The notes below the pieces were generated by a model. It worked only from the letters and a program-made list of their open reading frames with translations. It ran no database searches and was not told where the DNA came from. A stretch of DNA of 64,000 bases, taken from Cyanophora paradoxa. Lineage: Eukaryota; Glaucocystophyceae; Cyanophorales; Cyanophoraceae. Shown one piece after another: positions 21,742-33,800 of this stretch. A program made the position numbers and the translations under genes. Where the stretch lies: contig QPMI01000597.1 of assembly GCA_004431415.1 (NCBI GenBank), forward strand, positions 1-64,000, written 5' to 3'. Numbering within the stretch: the first letter of the stretch is position 1; each line of letters opens with the position of its first letter.

Positions 21742-22360
21742 TCAGAGATCGGCGCGGCGGGAGGATCGGGCGATCGGGGAGCCAACCTCGAAGCCCTTTC
21801 CGTCGCATGCGGGGCACAGAGTTGCCTGCGCGACCGCGGGCTTAGTGGGCAAGTGCAGCTTCCGGATCTGCGCGGAAAGGCGCGTACATCTCCGTCTGAG
21901 AATCCGAGGTTGCCTGGAACGGTGCCGTCGCCATCACAGTTGATGCAGTCTGCGGGCGCTTCGTCAGCCAGTCTGTTTGTAGCGGGTGTACGCGCGACCC
22001 ACCGATGTTGCCGGTTCCTGTTCGAGCGGCGGCCGTCAGCTAGTGCCGATCGAAGCCTTAAGATGGCGAACCGTTGCACTGGAAGCCTGGATCGCCGGGC
22101 GAAGAGGAGAGCGCCGAGGGTCAGCGGCGGCATCGCATCGGCAGCGCAACCGGGTGAAACGTACAGGGGCGACGCCTCTTTGGCTTGTCCGCGTCGGCGG
22201 CATCCGCGGAAGCGCTGACGTGGAACGACTTGCCTGAAGGCTTTCCAGCCTTCTTCGGAACCGCAGGGCAGACGGCGGAGGCGCTGGACAGGCCGGTTGG
22301 CTTTTGCACGACGAGCGCCGCGGCCCCAGAGACGAAGCAGCCGCAGCGTTTGCGGTCCAT
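21742..22360 (-). CDS. CxxCxGxG zinc-binding protein (BSD2/DnaJ-type cluster), possibly plastid
   Basis: The C-terminal part carries two four-residue cysteine motifs of the DnaJ zinc-cluster type: CINCDGDG (about 21,930) and CPACDGKGFEV (about 21,790), followed by a short tail and stop at 21,742. Such mini zinc proteins (BSD2, LQY1 and relatives) act as chaperone or redox helpers in plastids of plants and algae. The start at 22,360 gives MDRKRCGCFVSGAAALV followed by a Ser/Ala/Lys-rich stretch without acidic residues for about 50 residues, which looks like an organelle transit peptide. The two Cys motifs lie in different frames, so either a very short intron (gtacgcg...gcag, about 20 nt) or an indel separates them. 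Plastid placement is inference. Confidence 0.6.
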
Positions 22361-22425
22361 TGTTTGCCCTCCGAGGATGTTATACCCCGTGCACCTGGGT
22401 ACAGCAAAGAACGAAAAAGCACAGG
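22361..22425. promoter_or_regulatory. 65-bp divergent intergenic region
   Basis: Only 65 bp separate the proposed start codons of the CxxCxGxG protein (-) and CFAP74 (+). It includes a T-rich stretch with gttatacc and an A-rich acgaaaaagcacag run just before the CFAP74 ATG. Either the transcripts overlap or one start lies further inside its gene. Confidence 0.45.
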
Positions 22426-25400
22426 ATGGCCGAGTACTGGCAGCAGCCGCCACCGGGGCAGCCTCCAGAGCGTAGCCCGCGGCCTCCGGTGCGCAGCAGA
22501 TCCTACACCGTAGCAAGAACAGCGGAGGAGCTCGCCGGCACCGATGCGTCCGCCGCGCCCCCGCTGCCGCCTCCCGCTGGACAGCAGGCGCCTGCACAGA
22601 CCAACCAACCCGCACCAGCTCAGCCTAGCCAGCCGCCGCCCGGGCCGTCTGTGCCGCCCGAAGCACAATCCCCCAAGCGCCTCCCGCGTGTGACAAGGTG
22701 CGCAACAGCACGCATGCGCTCCGCGACCTTAGCTAAGCTCCCGCGCCCGCCTGCAGCGCCAAGGAAAGGCCGACGGAGGCCGACTTCAAGAAGCTGGACG
22801 CTTTCCAGGCGATTCTCGAGCAAGAGGGCCTAGCTAGGAGATCAACTTCAAAGGCTCCTGCGGAAGGTGCTTCGGCAGCTGCACGATCCGAGTCTCCGGC
22901 TGAACGCCCGCAGACCACGAGGATGATCCGGAGGCGGACGAGGCGGCGGCGCAGGCAGAGGCGGCGCAGGCGAGCGACGGAGATGGAGGCCCCGAGCAGC
23001 AGTCGCAGTGGCGAGGTGTGCTGCCGGCGGCCGCCCGCCGCGCTCGCCGCTCGCGGCTCTGACGCGCGCCTCGCGACGGCGCGCAGACTCGGACTCGGAC
23101 GTGTACGAGAACGAGAACGCGCGATTCGTCGGCGAGGCGCCCAACGCGCACGTGCGCCTCGGCCGTCGATGCGGCGGGGGCCCCGCTGACGGGGCCCGTT
23201 GCAGGACGTGCTGCGCAAGTTCGTGGCTCAGAACGGGACGCTGAGCACCTTCAAGGACACGCGCCTGCGGCAGGACCGCATGTACCGCAACGCGCTCAAG
23301 AAATGTGCGGGGGGCGGGGGGCGGCGGGGGGCGCATCGCGGGCGCGTCTGACGGGGCGGGCAGACATCGAGGCGGTGAAAGGGGACACGGAGAAGCGGTC
23401 GAAGGCGGTAGAGGAGCAGAAGGAGAAGGTGCTGGTCGGGGAGAAGCGGGCGGAGGAGCTGCAGGCGGAGCGGGACCGGACGCTGCAGGCGCTGCGGAGC
23501 CTGGAGGCGCAGGCCAAGCCCTACTTCGTCCCCGACGAGCTCCGCAAGATGCGCGAGAAGTGCGCCGCCCGCCCCGCCGCCGCCGCCTCTTCCTCTCGGG
23601 GCGCGGCCGAGGGGGCGGGGCGGCGGCGGCAGGTTCGACCGGCTGGACGCGGCGGCGCAGCAGCAGTGGGGGACGGTGCGGGAGGAGAGCGTGAAGCTGT
23701 GGCAGGCGCAGCGCGAGTACGAACTGGCGGAGGCGGCGCGCTTCCGCACGGACGACCTGGAGAAGCGGCTCTCGACGCTGGACGCCTCGGAGCAGTTCGA
23801 GGCGCAGGTGATCGCCCAGTTCCGCACGCACGTCGAGGCGGAGGCGGCGACGCGGCTGGACCGCCGCCTCGCCGAGCGCGAGCGCCGCGCCGAGGCCCTC
23901 CAGCGCGCCGAGGAGGAGCGCATCGCCCGCGCCATCGCCGTCGCGCAGGAGGCCCACAACCGCACCGCCGAGCGCGTCCGCAGCGTCCAGGCCAAGGTCC
24001 GCGCCGACCTCGAGCGCCTCGAGAAGATGGAGCAGACGGAGCGCGAGCGCCAGGTCGGCAGCGCCCCGCAGCGCCCCTCTCCGCCCCGCCGCTGGCCCCG
24101 GCCCCGCCTGAGGGGCGCCGCGCGCCGCTGCAGGTGACGGCGCTGATGTCGCTGAAGGGGAACATCGAGGCGGCGTACAACGAGATGCGCTCGGGGGTCG
24201 AGCGCAGGAGGAAGCGCGCGGAGCGCAAGGCCAAGGAGCAGGCGGCGGAGGCGGCCGAGATCCTCGCCAACGGGGGCAACCCCTACGAGGTCTTCCGCCG
24301 CCGGGAGCACGAGCAGCGCGCCGAGCGGCGGCGGAAGCGGCGCGAGGAGGAGCGGCGGCAGCGGGAGCTCGAGATCGCGCAGCGCGTCCTCGTCGACGAG
24401 AAGCGGACGGACAAGCGGCGGGAGAGGGAGCTCGAGGAGCGCGCCTACGAGAAGAAGTTCGAGGCGGAGATGGGGCGGAAGCCGCGGGAGGAGCGGGTGC
24501 AGCGCTTCCTGATGGAGCGGACGGTGGGCGGGGCGGACGTCATCGACCCCACCTCGAAGCAGGCGGTGCTCTTCCCCTCGACGTTCACGACCATCAAGGA
24601 CTGGCGCTTCGGGCTGGGCACCTCCAAGCAGGCCGTCGTCGACAAGGTCGCCACGCGGCACCCCGGCGAGCAGCCGAACCCGCTCTTCCTCCCCAAGACG
24701 CCCCCCAAGGGCGAGCGCGGGCCGAGGGGGGAGGAGGCGCTGGAGCGGGCGATCCGGTCGGCGCCGGCGGGCGGGGCGGGCGGGGAGGCGCCGGAGGAGG
24801 CGATGGCCCGCCCCGAGTTCAAGCCCGTCTTCGACCTGCTGAGCGACGCCGGCGACGAGAGCGAGGAGGGCGCCGGCAGCAGCAGCGAGGGCGACGAGGC
24901 GGCCGGCTGGGGCGGCGAGGAGGAGGAGGGGGGCGAGGAGGGGGAGGAGGGGCGGGGGGCGCGGCGCGGGCCGCCGCCGGGCCCCTCGGTGCTGGAGAAG
25001 CGGATGCTGGAGGAGGCGCGGGCGAGGGCGCGGCAGCGCCTCGCCGAGGGCTCCCCGCAGGTCGTCTGGGGCCGCGAGTTCGAGGGGGACGCCTTCCTCG
25101 CCAAGCCGGCCGTCATCCTCTTCAAGGACTTCGTCCCCGGGCAGGTCTACAGGCAGCGGGTGCAGCTCACGAACGTCTCCCTCACCTTCAACACCTTCAA
25201 GATCCTCGCCCTCCCGGACGCCATCCGCGACTTCTTCGACGTGGCCTACACGCCCCCGGGGCAGATGTCCGCCGGCCTCTCCACCAGCGTCCTCGTCACC
25301 TTCAGCCCCAAGGTCAACGAGGACATCGAGTCGCACCTCGTGCTGCAGACCCCCACGGGGCCCGTCCGCGTGCCCCTCCAGTGCCGCACGAAGAAGGTGG

Positions 25401-28400
25401 TCATCTCGGTGTACGCGGTGAACAGCGCGGAGCAGGCGTCGACGTTCGGGGCGAGCCAGGCGCTGGGCGGGGCGGCGCTCGTGTCAGACCTCCTCGTCTT
25501 CGAGCCGGTCGTCCTCGGCGACTCCGTCTCGGGCCTCATCCGGGTCGTCAACGGGGGCGCCCTCCCCACCGACTTCGCCATCGAGCTCGACGAGCAGCCG
25601 CCGTCGGCCCCCGCCGAGGGGGGCCCCGACGGGGGCACGCGGGCCTTCACAGAGGCCCCGCTCCCCGAGGGCGAGGGCGAGAGCGGGGGCGAGGCCGGGG
25701 CTCCTGCAGCGGCGGCGGCGGCGGCGGCGGCAGCGCACGAGGAGGAGCCGGCGGCGGTGGCGGGCGTGCCGCCGCCGACGAAGCCGGTGCACGACGGGCC
25801 CGAGGTGGAGTTCTCGGCGACGACGGGCGTCGCGGCGCCGTACGCGACGACCTCGGTGACCGTGACCTTCCGCCCGCGCCGGCCCGGCGAGCTCTTCCTC
25901 CCCATCACCCTCCGCTTCGCGGACAAGGGGACGCCCCCGCACCGGATGGCCCTCCGCGGCCACGCCTCGGACGTGCCGATCGCGGTGGAGCGGCCGGTCA
26001 TCGACTTCCGGGTCTGCCTGCACGGGACCCTCTACCGCGACCTCCTCGTCCTCCACAACCGCGGCAAGACCGCCCTCAAGTGTACGCCCGCCCCGCCCCC
26101 CGCCCGCTTCCTTCGCCCTCGCGCGGGCCCACGCGGGGCGGGGCGGGGCGGGGCAGGCGAGACGGTGGTGCCGAGGGAGCTCAAGGGCTTCCTCGAGTTC
26201 GTCCCCAAGATGGGCTACGTGCAGGGCCGCTCCACCTTCTCCTTCCAGATGAAGTTCCGGCCCTCCCCCGAGACCCTCGCAAAGTGCTCCCAGCAGTGCG
26301 CCCGCCCGCCCCCGCAGCGCCCCCCTCCCATCCGACCGCGCCGGCCGGCTGGGGCGCAGCGCGGACGCGGAGACGGGGGTGATGCTGGTGCCGATGCGGG
26401 TCTCGGTGCCGGACCAGACGCTCCCCGTGGTCTACGAGCTGCGGGCGCAGCTGAGCGCCTGGGAGCTCGCCTTCGAGCCGGGGGCGCTGGACTTCGGGGA
26501 GTGCGCGGTGACCGAGTCCGTGGCGCGCGACTTCACCGTCACGAACCGCGCCCTCGTGCCCCAGCGCCTCGGCTTCGTCCGCCTCCCGCAGGAGGTCGCC
26601 GTGCAGCCCGGGGACGGCTTCGGCGCCCTCCTCCCGGGCGAGTCCCGCGCCTTCCGCGCCGTCTTCTCCCCCGCCTCCGCCGTCGACTTCGCGGCCGACC
26701 TCACCTGCAAGAGCCTCCTCGGGCGCGAGTTCCGCCTCCCCGTGCGGGGCCGGGGGGCGAGCAGCCTCGTGCGCATCGCGGGGGCGCGGGCGCTGCTGCC
26801 GCCGGTGGCGCTGGGCGACGTGGCGCGGCACGACCTCACCGTCACCAACGTCTCCAAGGCCCCCGTCGACCTGGAGCTCGTGCCCCCGCCCGCCCTCGAC
26901 GGCTGCACCCTCCGCGTCGCCCCCGCCGTCCTCTCCGCCCTCCCCCCGGGCGCCTCCGCCCGCGTCCAGGTCGAGATCGCCCCCGAGGTCAGCCCCCCGC
27001 GCCGCCCGCGCCCCCGTCCCGTCTGCCTCACCCGCCCCGCAGCACTCTCTCTACATCCCCCGCCCCGCTGCCGGCGAGCCGGCCCCGGATGCCGCCGAGA
27101 AGGCAGCCGCGGAAGCTGCGGCCACCGCCGCCGCCGCGGAGGCGGCGCCGGCGGCGGGGGCCAAGGGCGGGGCCAAGGGCGGGGCCAAGGGCGGGGCGCC
27201 GCCGGCGGCGGGGGTGAAGAAGGACTCGACGACGGCGGCGGCGTCGCGGGCGGCCGAGGAGAAGGCAGCGGCGGAGAAGGCGGCGGCCGCCGCCAAGGCC
27301 GAGGAGGAGGCGCGGCGGGCCGGCCTCGTGAAGGACCCGGGCCCCTCCCCTGCCGCCCCCGCCCCGTGCGCCCGAGGCGCACCCCCGGCGGCCGCTGTGC
27401 GCCTTTGGCTGACGAGCGGGGGCAGGGGAGTCGTGGGAGCCGGCGCTGGACCCGACGAAGGCGCGGGGCTTCTCGCGGGGCGCCGGCGCCGACGTCAACG
27501 ACGGCTGCTGGAGCGCCGGGCCCTTCACCTTCCGGGCCCGCCCCGCCCTCCCTCCACCGCCCCGCGCCGCCCCGCTCACCCCGCCCCAGATCGCCTGCTT
27601 CGCGCGGGCCTCGCCGGCCGGCCCCGGGGCGGCGGCGGCGGGCGGGCAGTCGCCCGGGCGGGCGGGGGCGGCGGGGGCGGGGGCCGGGGAGGCGCAAGTG
27701 CAGTACGTGGAGCTGGAGGCGACGGCGGTGCTGCCGAACCTGATCCTGGAGAACGGCAAGACGGGCCTGCTGGTCGACTACGGGGCGGTCCCGCTGGGCG
27801 AGCGCGTCGTGCGCTCCGTGCGGCTGCGCAACCTGGGGGCGCGGACGGTGACGCCCCGGGCGGGGGCGACGAACCCCGAGGGCCCCTTCGTCCTCCTGAA
27901 CGCGCTGCGGCCCATCGCGCCGGGCTCCTCCTTCACCCTCCGCCTCGCCTTCCACCCCCGGACCGAGTGGAAGGTCCCGCGCCGCCCCCGCCCCCGCCCC
28001 CGCCCCCGCCCCGGGGCGCCCCCGCCTGAGCGCCCGCCGCCAGTTCCACGAGGAGCTGCTCGTCGAGTCGGAGACGAACGCCGTGCGGCTGCGGCTGCGG
28101 GGCGCCGGCGTGAGCCCGACCCTCCGCCTCGAGGGGCCCGACCCCGTGCGCCCCCTCCCTCCCGCCCCCGGCGCCCCCCGCCCGCCCGCCCTCACCGCAG
28201 GGGCAGGAGACGGGGGTGCTGGACGTGGGGGACTGCCTGCCGGAGGCGACCGTGGCGCGCGCGCTGCGCGTCGTCAACACCTCCGCCTTCGACGTCCGCG
28301 TCGCCCTCCTCTTCCAGGCCCGGCCCCCGCCCGCCCCCCGGCCCTCCCCCCTGCCGGCCCGCCCCTGAGCGGCGGGCGGGGCGCAGGGCCAGGGCCACAC

Positions 28401-29319
28401 GAACTACAGCGGGCTGCCGCCCTTCGTGTGCAGCCCGGCGGAGGGCCGCATCGCGCCGGGGGCGGCGCTGGAGGCCTCCGTGACGTTCGCCCCCGACCAC
28501 GAGTCCGACCAGTTCGCCGAGACCGTCCTCGTCAGCATCGGCTCCCTCGTCCGCCCGCCCCCGCCGCCCCGCCCCGCCCCGCGTGCTCGCCCTGAGGCGC
28601 GGGGCAGCGGTCGGCGGTGGCGGTGCGGTTGGCGGGGCGGTGCAGCGCGCGGGCGATGTACGTGGTGGGGGCCGACCCCGCCCCGCCCACCGCCGTCGAC
28701 GACCTCTTCGCCCTCCCCGCCCGCCCCGGCCCCGCCGCTCCCGCCCCGCCTCCGCCCCGCCCCAAGGGCGCCCCGCCGCCACCCGTGCGCCCCTCGCCCG
28801 CCCCGCACCCCCGCCCCGGCGAGCGCTCTGACGGGCGGGGCGAAGGGGCGGCCGCCGCAGCGGCTGACGGTGACGTTCAACGGGCCGGAGGCGTTGCCGG
28901 CGGCGGGCCAGGAGCGGGAGCCGCTGGTGCGGGCGCTGCAGGTCGGCTGCATCCGCTGCTCGGCGAACGAGAAGGAGAAGCGGGGCGGGGAGTACGCCCT
29001 CGAGCTGCCCCCCGAGGCCGAGCGCGAGGGCTTCGGCGCCGAGGCGCCCAAGGCCGCCGTCGAGTTCGGGCAGCGCAAGGCCCTCGTCCTGCGCTTCAAC
29101 CCCGCCGTGCAGGGCGCCGCCGCCGCCGCGCTCGGCATCGGGCGCTGGTGCGAGGCGCAGGCCCTCCTCACTCTGCGGGGCGGCCAGCCCGCCCCGGAGG
29201 CCCCCGAGGGCGCCAAGTACCTCATCACCCTCCGCGCCTACGCCCACCCGCTGCCCCCGTCCCGCCCCGCCTCCGCCGCCCCCGCCCCCGCCCCCGCCAA
29301 GGCCCCCGCCCCCAAGTAG
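22426..29319 (+). CDS. CFAP74: Cilia- and flagella-associated protein 74 (CFAP74)
   Basis: Large axonemal protein of the central-pair C1 apparatus, with ASH/MSP-type beta domains. The start at 22,426 gives a Pro/Gln-rich leader (MAEYWQQPPPGQPP). Then come coiled-coil blocks (LRKFVAQNGTLSTFKDTRLR at about 23,210-23,280; a Glu/Arg/Ala helix at 23,640-24,060; a basic helix at 24,140-24,500), the block VWGREFEGDAFLAKPAVI (about 25,065-25,120) that opens the family's conserved beta region, repeated beta modules with 'TVTNxSxxPVDL'-type strands (25,140-28,550), and the end LITLRAYAHP with a Pro/Ala/Lys tail. Short C/G-rich introns interrupt it, for example 26,082-26,156 joining ALK to CETVVPREL. 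Acidic linker (EEEEGGEEGEEG) near 24,920. It implies that the organism builds motile 9+2 cilia. Confidence 0.9.
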
Positions 29320-30852
29320 CGCGCCCGCGGCGTCCCCCCGCCAGCTTCCTCGCCCCCTCCCCCCCTCGATCGACTCCCAGACTGAGTGTCCCAGGCTCTA
29401 TATATCTCATTAATTGCAGAAGCTTCAGCGTACGATCAAGAGCGCTCGTGCCACGGTGCTTATCATCAGCTGCGCATGCATGCGCAGGGGTAGGCTGTGC
29501 CGGTAGCCGTCGTATTCAAACTTGGCAATGCCATGCCATGATGATGATCATGATTCAACAAACTTCAATTTTTCATTTGCCAAAATTAATGCAGAGCGTT
29601 GTCTCAAGAACTTTCAAGTTGTTTGGGCGTTTCGATTCGCGTGTTGCGATTCTTGCGAACGCAGCGCTAGCTAGGAATGCGCGCAGCGCGCCGCGCACGC
29701 GTCGATCGCGACGTCCCGGGTCCATGCAACGTTAACTTCCCCTCCCTTCAGCTTCCCCTCTCCCTGTGAGTCCTCTCAGAGTCTCGCGCGATCGCGCGCC
29801 GTTGCTCTCAGAGTCTACCCTCAGGGCCTAACCGGTACCGCCGTACCGGCCGGCCGGGCGGCCGGTATTCATCTGGCGAGTCAGTGCCACTCAGTGGCGA
29901 CTGCGACGGTGCGACCGCGCACTGCCGCGGTGAGTTTATAATTATATATATAATCGGCCGAGTCTTGAACTTACTTCTGCAACCTACTGTACAGCTGGAA
30001 ATATCTAACTTATAATTTAAGAGATTGGATATTATAATAGTACAGGGCCTAGGCACGGGGGTACATCTGTGCATAGCGCAATGCCATCGACGTCGGGAGA
30101 AGCATGCCTTCGAAGCCTGAATCGAAGGGAGCGCAGATGCGCGCGGCGCCGGCGTCGCAGGCGTCGAGCGCACCCCCTCGCGCGCGCCGCGCCTATCCCC
30201 TACAAAAGGCCCCTACTACTCCGCGGCCAAGTCTTAATTATTTTAGGCCAAGTAATTATAATATTATCTAACTTAGTAAAAAAACTGGCCAAAACCCGGA
30301 ATTACGTATACGAGGTCTTATAATTATTACCTAAATTACAGGAGCTATATATATATATAGCTCTAGCCTTTAAAAATCCCACCGTAGTCTCTCAAAAAAA
30401 AAAAAATTTAAAAATTGCATGTTTTTGTACGTTAATTTTACCCAGGCGAGCTCGATATCGATCGAGATTGCCACGAAAAAGCCGAATTAATCGACCAGCG
30501 CCGGTCGTTTGGACTCCCAGTACTAGTGTCTCTCTCCCACGTGCACCCGTGGTCGACACTTGAGACTCTACCCCCCTGAGCGAGCAGCGCGCTCAGCATC
30601 AGACTCGGGGTCGACGTCGAGTCGGCGAGCGGCTGAGCAGCTGCGCCGCTGGCTAGCTAGCGCCGTAGTAGCGCTGGCCGCTCTGCGGTCACTGAGTCAC
30701 TCAGAATCCAGCCTTGAGTTAGTAACGCCAGCCGCGCTGCGGTAGATGCAGCCAAGACGTGCCGCCGCGCGAACGCGGCAGCGGTGGCAGGAAAGCAGCG
30801 CCTGCGAACTGCGCCGGGCCATCTACACCAACAGTGAACAGTGACAACAACC
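29320..30852. other. AT-rich spacer with palindromes
   Basis: About 1.5 kb without a recognised gene. It holds an 18-bp palindrome (ctgcgcatgcatgcgcag) at 29,470-29,487 that recurs at 62,478, runs of tatata around 29,940, and a 22-bp perfect palindrome of gagct(at)n agctc form at 30,342-30,363. The right end should contain the cyclase promoter. Confidence 0.6.
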
Positions 30853-33800
30853 ATGTGCGCCCCGCCGCGCCGCCGCCGCTCACGGGCGTTGGACGGCCGA
30901 GTGAGGGCCGCCGCCAGGCACGGGCACCGGGAGGCCTTCGTGCCGGCGCTGGTGCTCGATGCGCTGGAGGCGGGAAAGATGGCGCCGTCCGCTCGGCGCC
31001 TCGAGGGTGTCGTCATCCTCGCCGATATCGCGGGCTCCGTCAAGGAAGCCCAGCGCCTCCTCCTCGAGGCAAACCCCGCGTCCCTCCGCCGCCGACGCGC
31101 CTTGCGCTCAGCGCTCGCGCAGGAGGAGTCCGGTCGGGGCCCCACGGGCGTCCGCGCGGCGGAGCAGCTCTCGCTCAAGCTCAACACCTCCTTCCGCCAC
31201 ATCCTCACGGTGGCGCGGGCCTGGGGCGGCGACGCGATTCGGTGCGCTGTGCTTATGCGCTGTCCCTGCTGCTTCCTCCAACCGGCACGCCTCTCCTCCA
31301 GGTTTCTGGGCGACGCGGTGCTGCTGCTTCTGCCGGCGGGGGAGGACGGGATGCCGGCGGCCGCCCGCCGCGCCCTCGCGTTGGCCCGCGAGCTGCTGGC
31401 GCCGGCGGAGCAGTCGCCGGGCGCCTTCCGCCTGCACGTGGCGCTGGCGGCGGGGCCGCTGGCGGCGCTGACGCTGGGCGGCGTGGGCGGCAAGGTGGAC
31501 GTGAGCCTCCACGGGGAGCCCCTGGCGCGCATCGCCGTCGCCATCGCCTTCGCCCCGCCGGGCGCCCTCTGCGCCGCCCCCGAGATCCTCGACGCCGCCC
31601 GCTGCGGCCGCGAGACCGGCTCCCTCCGCCCCGGCGGCTACGCCGTCTTCGACGGCTCCTCCCCGGTCCTCACCGCTGCCTGCGCGGGGGCCGCTCCTCC
31701 CGCCGGCCGCTCGCAGCGCCCCGCGGCGCGGCCGCTGCCGGCGGCGGCGATCGTGGGCGGGGAGGTGCTGCACGCGGGGCTGGCGCTGGGGGCCGGCGGG
31801 ATGGCGGGGCGGCGCTGTCGCCCTTCCTCCCGCACGACGTGGAGCTCGTCCTCGCGCACGGCGGCCGCTTCCTCACCGAGCTCCGCGTAATAACCTCCGT
31901 CTTCCTCCTCATGGACCCCCCTGCCCCCGCCCCCGGCGCCGACCCCTTCGGCCCCGTCCGCCCCGCCCCGCCCCGCCCGTGTGCGAGCCTGCCTCACGGG
32001 CTCGTTCCGCGGTTGGGTCGCAGGAGGCGCTGGCGGTGCTGAACCGGTGCGTGAGCGTGGTGCAGGCGGCGGCCGCGCGCACCGGCGGCGCCGTCCGCGC
32101 TTTCTTCCGGGACGACAAGGTGCGGCGAGCGGGGCGGGGGCCCGCGCGGCGGCAGCGGGGGGCGCTGAAGGGGCCGGCGCCGCGCAGGGCTTCGTGGCGC
32201 TGCTGACGTACGGCCTGGTCGGGGCCTCGCACGCCGACGACCCGGCCCGCGCGGCCTCGGCGGCCGTGCGCGTGCGCGAGGCCTTCGCCGCCGAGGGCCT
32301 CGGGCCCCTCTCCGCCGGCGTCGCCACCGGCCGCGCCTTCGCCGGTCCGCCCGCCCCGCCCCGGCCTCTGCGCCCCGGCGCTCACCGCCCCGCAGGCCTC
32401 GTCGGCGACGTCGAGTCCCGCTGCGACTACACCGGTGCGGGGCGCCCCGCCGGCGGCCGCGCTCTGGGCGGCGGGGGCGGGCGGCTGAGCGGGGCGGGGG
32501 GCCGGGGCAGTGCTGGGGGACTCGGTGAACATGGCGGCGCGGCTGATGGCGGCGGCGGGCGGGGCGGTCTGGGTGGACCGCCCCACCCACGACGCCATCG
32601 CCTCGGCCTTCGTCGCCGAGGCGCTGCCGCCGCTCAGCGTCAAGGGCCGGGGCGCGCCCCTCGAGGCCTACGCGCTGCTGCGGCGGGGGCCGCCCCGCGC
32701 CGGCGCCTCGGGGCGCTCCTTCGAGTCGCTCAGCGTCAACCGCCGCGCCTCGCAGCAGTCGCGCAAGGGGAGCCAGACCGGCTCCGGCAGCCGCCGCAGC
32801 TCGGCCCTCGGCCCCGACGGCGGCGGCAGCGAGGCCGGCGCCTCCGAGGCCGAGGAGGCGGGGAGCGAGGGGCCGGAAAAGGGCCAGTCGGAGGAGGAGG
32901 GGAGGCGCTGATGTTCGGGCGGGCGGAGGCGCGGCAGCGGGTGCGCGACTTCCTCGCCGCCGCCGCCCGCGCGCCCCCCGGCGCCGGCCTCCTCTTCGTG
33001 GGTGCGCCCCGCCCCCGCCCCGCAGCCGGCCGCCCCGCCCGAGGGGTGAGGCTCGGGGGGGCGGGGGCAGAGGGGGAGGCCGGGAGCGGGAAGACGGTGC
33101 TGGTGAGCGAGGCGCTGCGCCTGGCCGACCTCCTCGGCGTCCCCGTGCGCCCCGCCCCCCCGCCCCCGTCGAGCCCGTCGAGCCCCGCCCCAGTGCATCG
33201 CCCTCTCCGGCGACCCCCTCGAGGCGACCCGGGCGTACCACCCGCTGCGGCTCGCGCTGCGGAGCCTCGTGGGGGCGGAGGCACCGGAGCCGGCGCCGCT
33301 CCTCGCCGAGTCCGCCGAGGAGACGCCGGGCAGCGGGGCGCCCGCCCTCAAGAGCCCCGCCGCCTGGGGCGAGCCCGCCCCCTGCACCGACCCCGTCTCC
33401 CCGATCCCGCCCCCCGCCCCCCCCGACGGCCTCTCGCTGCGCCGGCCCTCGCTCTTCGCGCGGCGCGCCAGCATCCCCGCCTGCGCTCCGCGCTCGCCGG
33501 CCCGGGGCCCCCGCCGGCCCCGGCCCCGGCCCGGCCCCAAGCTCGTGGAGGAGCGGGCGCCCGAGGCGGCGGCGGCGTGCGAGGTCTCCCCCGCGCGCAC
33601 CTCCTGGCACCGCCTCGCCTCGCCCCCGCGCCTCGCCCCGCTCGAGGGCGAGGGCGCCGGCGCCGGCTACGGCGCGCACGCGTCCGCGGCGCTTGCGCGG
33701 GCCGGCGCCTTCCTGCGGGCCGTGGACCCCGCGCTGGCCTCGGCGCAGAACGCGCGCCTGCTCGCCGCCCTCCTGGCGGCCCCCGAGCCGGCGGACCTCG

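Noticed and set aside
23228-25336. 702-residue minus-strand frame opposite CFAP74
   Set aside because: It is the shadow of GC-rich CFAP74 coding DNA and has no independent conserved motif.
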